Source of the DNA: Dermanyssus gallinae | Taxonomy: Eukaryota; Arthropoda; Arachnida; Mesostigmata; Dermanyssidae | Length of the DNA: 64,000 bases | Direction: 5' to 3' | Assembly: GCA_003439945.1 (NCBI GenBank) | Contig: QVRM01006044.1 | Span: 28,681-92,680, forward strand | Part shown: piece by piece, positions 58,736-64,000 of the stretch | Numbering within the stretch: the stretch's first letter is position 1 | Layout of the letters: every line of letters starts with the position of its first letter | Position numbers and translations under genes: made by a program | Notes under the pieces: generated by a model | What the model was told of the DNA's origin: nothing | The model's input: only the letters and a program-made list of their open reading frames with translations | Databases searched by the model: none

Positions 58736-59229
58736 CAACGCACTGGCTTGACCCCGCCATATCCTGCCGAAACGACCTTTCTTAGGATTTGTTAACGGGG
58801 TGAACATAGGCCAAACGTGGAAAATGCAAAACAAAAAGGGTGACCAGCTAAAGGCTAGTACGAAGAGTCTACTCCACAGGTCAACCAACCAACAAGAGCT
58901 CAACTCTAGCAATTTGTTGGGTAGCAATGATTATAAATAAATGTAAACGATCTTTTTGCGACGCGACACTATATGTCTAATGAACACAGGTCGCAAATAG
59001 CGGATGGTTTCCTAGAGCTGACATCGTTTTTATAACATACAAAAAACACAGGCCCTGTGAAAAAAGCCTCGAAGGACCCAAACACGAAGAACAGACAATG
59101 AGGAAACCAGCAATAAGTTGCGCAAATCTGTACAACGATACAATGCAGTTTTTCTCTCAACTATGCAGCTATGTACAAGTTGATCAAATAGACAACGCAA
59201 TTTATCCGGACACAGCCCCTCTGTCCGTA

Positions 59230-59640
59230 CCGGTTTAATTTACACCAACGACTGCTTCGGATCACTGCAAAACTATCGCTGGACCCAGCTCTATCAAAAC
59301 ACCTCTGTCTACCATGCTCTTCCTGACTGCTGGCTTTGTTTTACTCATTGCTGGCCGTATAGAGATAGGTGTAAACTACCTTGCGAGCTGTGACTAAAGA
59401 CTTACAAAAACCAGATTGATCAAAGTGCACGATCGTCTTTGAGCAAACGAGCACGGGCAAGGCCGGAGCCTACTGAGATGTAAAACAGAACACGTAATCT
59501 GGAAATATCTTTACTGTGCTTGGAACAAAGAAGCATCAGCCATCCGGGCAGAGTTGGCTTACGGCAATGTTTAACTAGTCTCAAACAGCTTCCAATAACA
59601 TAATCGAGGCCACTCTGATATCAATATAAGCAATCAACGC
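59230..59640 (+). pseudogene. LINE ORF2 C-terminal fragment
   Basis: LRITAKLSLDPALSKHLCL is followed, in another frame, by LLRCKTEHVIWKYLYCAWN and AIRAELAYGNV. 'CxxxEHVIWxCxxxxxxRxxxxAEL' is the usual end of LINE ORF2. The fragment is heavily interrupted and no tail was recognised. Confidence 0.55.
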
Positions 59641-61833
59641 ACCATAACAAAGATGGACGCAAACGTCTGTGTGCTATACTCTTCCGAGTGTTTGCCTTAT
59701 GTCAGTATTCATTAGAACTTCATTCATACACCTACTAATAAAATAACCTGCCTTTAACACTGGTTGTTACGCCAAGCCGTGCAGTGTAAAGTTGTATGAT
59801 CGTATCTGACGCTGTCTTCAAGATTTCGTTTGAAGGTGATGTGCAAAGGTAGTAATCCCTTCTATCTTGTAGGTACAAAGAGTAGTTAGTTATACCGGTT
59901 CCTGACTAGGTGCACCCTAAAGCTGGCAAATGGCCACTCTCCTATCTCGTGAAGTCGGAGTGCAATGAGATGGCGATTGAGTACGAAAAGTTTCGAAGCT
60001 CGTTTAGACAGCACAGTGGCATCGTCAAACGCATGCCAAATGCGTACAGCAGCTAAATACTAGGCGAAACAAAAGTTGTTATAATTACTCTGAATCTTCT
60101 ATGACTGCATGATACTTAAACCTGTGCAACGTTCCGCAAAAAGTGCTCTAATTAAGCACTAAAGCAGGTTAATATAAATATCTATGGATGACATTTAAAA
60201 GTGTATACTAAATATATGAGGAAATATGTTGAGTATCTGCATCTGGGGCTACTGACATTACTCACTTAGCTTACTTGGCAATTTGCAACAAACCTCTAAT
60301 TATGGCATATTATTATATAAGTGTTTATATAAAGAAAAAAACAATATGATGTTGGACGCACAAGAAGTGTCAATATTAAATCGATATCCGAGTGCCGCCT
60401 CGCCAGTGGAATGTCAAACGCCAGTTACTGAGATGATGACTGAGACGAAGTGTCAGGTTATGGTAGTCGAAGTAGTAGTAGTATTCACACAGCAGCATAA
60501 TTTGTTAGGTTGCGTCACGCTCCAGTACTTACATTCGCGTCGATGTCCTTCCCGCTGCTCTTGTGTTTCGATCCTTATCGTTGGTTGTGACACGATGATC
60601 AATAGAATCGCGTAGTTGAATACGATTGTCCACAAACACATCGACGTCGTACGCAATCGTAGCAGAAAGGCAACAGGATAAATCAATACAAGTACATATA
60701 TATATATATATATATATATAAAACAAATCGATCGATGAGCAAAAATACACACAGATAAACAAACAGACAGACAGACAGGAAGAGAATCTAGGCGGTTGCT
60801 CGTGGCCCGGCGGGCAATTCGTGCTAAGGCTCTTCTTCACTGGCAGAGGGCAAACTTAGGCGTGCTTGAGAGGTCCCGCCTTGACTCGACCCATGGCTTG
60901 GCTGGCTGGATGAGGCAGGATGAGGTCTCGGGTCCTCACGCCTCGCTTGGTTTGAAGCTCCTGCAATTTGGCACAGCTGCCTACTTTGGCTGCCGCCGGG
61001 AGCAGTAAGCTTGCAGTGGCGGGGGAGGAAGGGGGGGGGGGGGGGGCGGGGGGCTGCTCGTGGGGCTCTGACCGACAACCACGGGGTTCAACCGCGTGCG
61101 GAGCCGCGCGGGTGAGCTTAAGTGGAGAGGGCAGGCCACCCTTCGAAAGGAAGGGTTTCCCCACCCATCCTCGTTTGTTCGTTCGTATTTATATACCAAC
61201 AACTACTGTAGCACCACTACCATTACTGGCACAACTGCGGTGGCTAGCTGTGTCGTGTCGTGGTCGCCGGCGGTGCTGTCTGAAGTAGCTAATTTTATTG
61301 CAACAGCAATGGTGGTAGGGTAATAGACTAAACACCAAGAAGGTATATATATATATATATATATATACATATTTGGAACATAACACGTTTTCCGTCGCTC
61401 TACAGGCAGCGGTGGTGGAGGAAGACGGCCGTAGAAGGGAGCTGGAAAGAGCCCTGCGGGCCTAAACCCCAACCCCGCCAAGCAATAGAGCTGGCTGGTA
61501 ACGGCCCATTTCGCGCTCAGTGATGCCCCCCCCCTCTCTCTCTCTCTCTCTCTCGTTCAAGCGCGATTTCTTCCGATATCTCACGTTTGTCTCTCGTTAC
61601 TCTCAATGCTGTCCAAAGTTCTCGCAGGATACTTTCATTGGCCTAATGGTGGAAGCCCATACGCTGATGTTGACGGCCGCCGTAGGGGGGAAGCTCATAT
61701 CATCAAGTTCATATCAATACTTATGCACCGAGCACGCCTCTACCTGCCCGCCTCAATAATGCCACGACGCCGACCTGCATGAATTTGTGTCTAGGTGTGC
61801 GCGTAAACACCATGCGACTGGATATCTGCATCC
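59641..61833. other. No recognisable gene; GC-rich part at 60.8-61.5 kb
   Basis: The GC-rich segment has G and C homopolymer runs, TA tracts at 60695-60720 and 61342-61368, and (CT)n at 61530-61554. No domain was recognised in any frame. Confidence 0.45.
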
Positions 61834-61921
61834 GATTCTATGCACTACTGTGCATGTATACCGTTGCATATATATATATATATATATGCAATGGTATACA
61901 TGCACAGTAGTGCATAGAATC
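61834..61921. repeat. 88-bp near-perfect palindrome with (TA)n centre
   Basis: The arm beginning GATTCTATGCACTACTGTGC is repeated inverted, ending at 61921. One mismatch is visible (CCGTTGC against CCATTGC) in about 32 bp outside the central (TA)n. Confidence 0.93.
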
Positions 61922-62059
61922 GTATGTATATATACTGTGTGTGTGTCAGGTAACTTGACGGACACTCTTTATAGGTTCGTCGAACGCAGACGTACGATTC
62001 ACTACCAAGTAATTAAGGGTTCACGGTAATTAATCGGAATACGCGTATACCGATATCTA

Positions 62060-62215
62060 ACCGAGCAAGGTAGCTTAGTGGCAAAGCCACTGCCTTGAGA
62101 GGTCGTGCGCCCAAGGCCTTGACCAGCCACTCTTAAATTAGTTATCATCATTTCTACTTTAGACAAGGTAAATGCCGGGGTGGGCTACAATCGGCACAGA
62201 TGTCTCAGTAAAAGA
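62060..62215 (+). mobile_element. tRNA-Ala-derived SINE, family 1, divergent copy D
   Basis: It begins CCGAGCAAGGTAGCTTAGTGG, keeps CAGCCACTCTTAAATTAGTT and AGACAAGGTAAATGCCGGGG, and then diverges; the B box is lost (the region reads AAGGCCTTGACC). This is an older copy of family 1. Confidence 0.75.
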
Positions 62216-62492
62216 GATGGTGCATTGCCATCCACCCTCCCATTAATATTACTATACTTTTTGGAATGTATCCTGCCTGATCAAATTAAGTACTTGTGTT
62301 GCATCCACATGTAATAATATAAAACAATTAAATATGCACTCCATGAAGTGTCAAAAAGTCAAGTTTAAAAGTCATTTCTAAATGGTTCGAGCAGCAGCGA
62401 ATAGTCTGGCGACCAGATCACATATCCAATTAACAAGGGTTTATACGCCATATTTATATGCGATTATTTTTTCGCTGAAATATTTGCACGAC

Positions 62493-62582
62493 TACCTCGT
62501 CTAAAATGGAAGTTCTTCCTTACACTTTGTTTCTTTATACCTCGTCTAGAATGGAAGTTCTTCCTTACACTTCGTTTCTAAT
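62493..62582. repeat. Tandem duplication, 45-bp unit
   Basis: TACCTCGTCTAAAATGGAAG begins unit 1 and TACCTCGTCTAGAATGGAAG begins unit 2 at 62538. The units differ at only a few positions, so the duplication is recent. Confidence 0.92.
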
Positions 62583-62809
62583 ATTTCTTGTTTCCTTTCT
62601 GTTTGGGATTTATTTTCCATGACTCATAAGCCTTCGAAGAACAAGCATTTGATCATGACAAGCTTCGTTCTGGTCAATTATTACATTACAGGTTTAACAT
62701 GTCACATTTACGCGGCCTGCATCAAACTGAAGCTCGCCCTATCTCCATCATGAAGCAGCCAATCTACTATTATTGCCGGGTCCAGGTGCGCCGCATAACT
62801 CGAGACACC

Positions 62810-62840
<31 letters not shown>

Positions 62841-62844
62841 TGAT

Positions 62845-63000
62845 CTAGAAATGTTTGAAGAGCAGTATATGGAATTGTAGAGCTCGTTAAAGCAAGTCCT
62901 TTTTTTCCAATGGAACATAGTCTCTGAGAAGTCTCGTTTCGGAGTGAGAGTCATACTACTAACTTAAGTGACACTGGTGTTTTTGCCCGACATAGGAGCA
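62845..63000 (+). mobile_element. Diverged arm related to the foldback element
   Basis: The stretch with TAGAGCTCG, CAATGGAA, AAGTCTCGTTT and GGAGTGAG in order parallels the left arm of the 39.5 kb foldback element (TAGAGCTCG, CAATGGAA, AACGTCTTGTTT, GGAGTGAGG) with the same spacing. A TIR-like ACACCCTCTATA lies just upstream at about 62,802-62,813, before a (TA)n tract. Confidence 0.5.
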
Positions 63001-63161
63001 CAAAATGTGCAATTGTAAGATAACCAGTCTTTCTAAACAGAAGCACACCGTCGTGTTCGTAACAAAATTCTGCTTCCTCGGAAGAACAAATAACGCCGAC
63101 CAGAAGATGCGACATCACACTTTACAAAAATGAAGTTATTTTATTAGCTTATATATGTATG

Positions 63162-63166
<5 letters not shown>

Positions 63167-63232
<66 letters not shown>
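63167..63232. repeat. (TA)n microsatellite
   Basis: About 32 units preceded by GTATGTATG. Shorter tracts lie at about 63777-63792 and 63840-63861. Confidence 0.92.
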
Positions 63233-63234
<2 letters not shown>

Positions 63235-64000
63235 TCCAGCCAGGTTCACACGGCAACGAATCTTTCCTAATCGCCTAAGCGCCTATCTCTGTATAAAAAT
63301 CAACACTCGTTTTTGTAACGGTGGACTTTTCCACCGTTAAGCCTTAATTACCTGGCAATCATGAATCGAACCACTATATATTTTATACCAAAATAACGTC
63401 AGATCTTTTTCCTCTAAGCATCTGTGTTTTATCGCCGTAATGCCAAATGTTCAACTTGCTGAACGTCAAGGCTAAAAAATGTGAGACACCAGTATCATAT
63501 TCCTAATCTCTATTTGTTGCTTCATTTTAGCAACGAATTTAGTTGTGGACATTTTACACAAGTTTCTTAAGTCACACACTGCACAAATTAACCCGGGCTC
63601 ACGTAAGCAAAATACTGCACTGCATCAATACATGTTGCGAACTCTTGAAGTCGTAGATGGCTTACCGTACAGTCGTCAATAAATAGTGATGGATAAAACT
63701 TAGTATATGCACTGTGTATATATACATACTCGTATAACCACTGAAACACCGAGAGTTTGAATGTAGCTCTCCCTATATATATATATATATAGAAAATGTG
63801 ATTCATAAATTTCGATATGCTCATATATATAAATTAAGATATATATATATATATATATATATTCTGAAAATTGGTGTGCCAAAGTGCAATGGCAAGCCCC
63901 TTCCTGGCGTTTCCGCCTTAAGATTTTTTTTATTATGCTGAAACCTCTCAGCATTAATATGGGGGAAAACGGGAATCATGATGTACATGCGCCACCACAG
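63233..64000. other. No recognisable gene
   Basis: AT-rich unique sequence with short TA tracts. Confidence 0.5.

Overview
The window is eukaryotic nuclear DNA, most likely from an arthropod and possibly a mite or tick. The evidence is spliced coding sequence with GT-AG introns, mariner transposons with TA target sites, several lineages of decayed non-LTR retrotransposon (LINE) whose C-terminal Cys/His motifs resemble those I associate with chelicerate elements, tRNA-derived SINEs, and a very high density of (TA)n and (CAA)n/(TTG)n microsatellites. The species assignment is inference. I see no rRNA gene, no functional tRNA gene, no CRISPR array and no prokaryotic operon.

The one host gene I can defend lies on the minus strand at 29.1-39.3 kb. 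Six short exons joined by consensus splice sites keep one open frame of 304 codons. They encode a multi-pass membrane protein of the DUF1295 / steroid 5-alpha-reductase-like family, with the family motif RHPNYFGE. Its introns hold a mariner element, two LINE fragments and a SINE, so most of this 10 kb is transposon-derived.

Layout. 0-7.6 kb: microsatellites, CAA/TTG tracts, one copy of a dispersed 163-bp repeat, and no recognisable gene. 7.7-13.1 kb: three copies of a LINE C-terminal zinc-binding domain, another LINE C-terminus, and a SINE. 13-20 kb: a mariner relic, an unassigned ORF, and a LINE reverse-transcriptase region. 20-24.5 kb: GC-richer DNA, short tandem repeats, three SINE-type insertions, and a LINE 3' end. 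24.5-29 kb: mostly AT repeats. 29.1-39.3 kb: the DUF1295 gene. 39.5-40.7 kb: a long inverted-repeat (foldback) element. 41-44 kb: GC-rich and low-complexity DNA and a roughly 100-bp minisatellite. 44.4-45.7 kb: a complete-length but dead mariner. 46-47 kb: a SINE inside TA repeats and an inverted repeat. 47.4-49.6 kb: an R1-like LINE with a nested SINE carrying a 17-bp target duplication. 51-53.2 kb: a LINE fragment and a second type of DDE transposase. 53.2-64 kb: TA repeats, a LINE fragment, an 88-bp palindrome, a divergent SINE and an arm related to the foldback element.

No obvious multi-gene pathway exists here. The recurring theme is the interplay between retroposons or transposons and (TA)n tracts: A-rich tails run into (TA)n, SINEs and mariner sit directly against (TA)n, and several palindromes have (TA)n at their centre.
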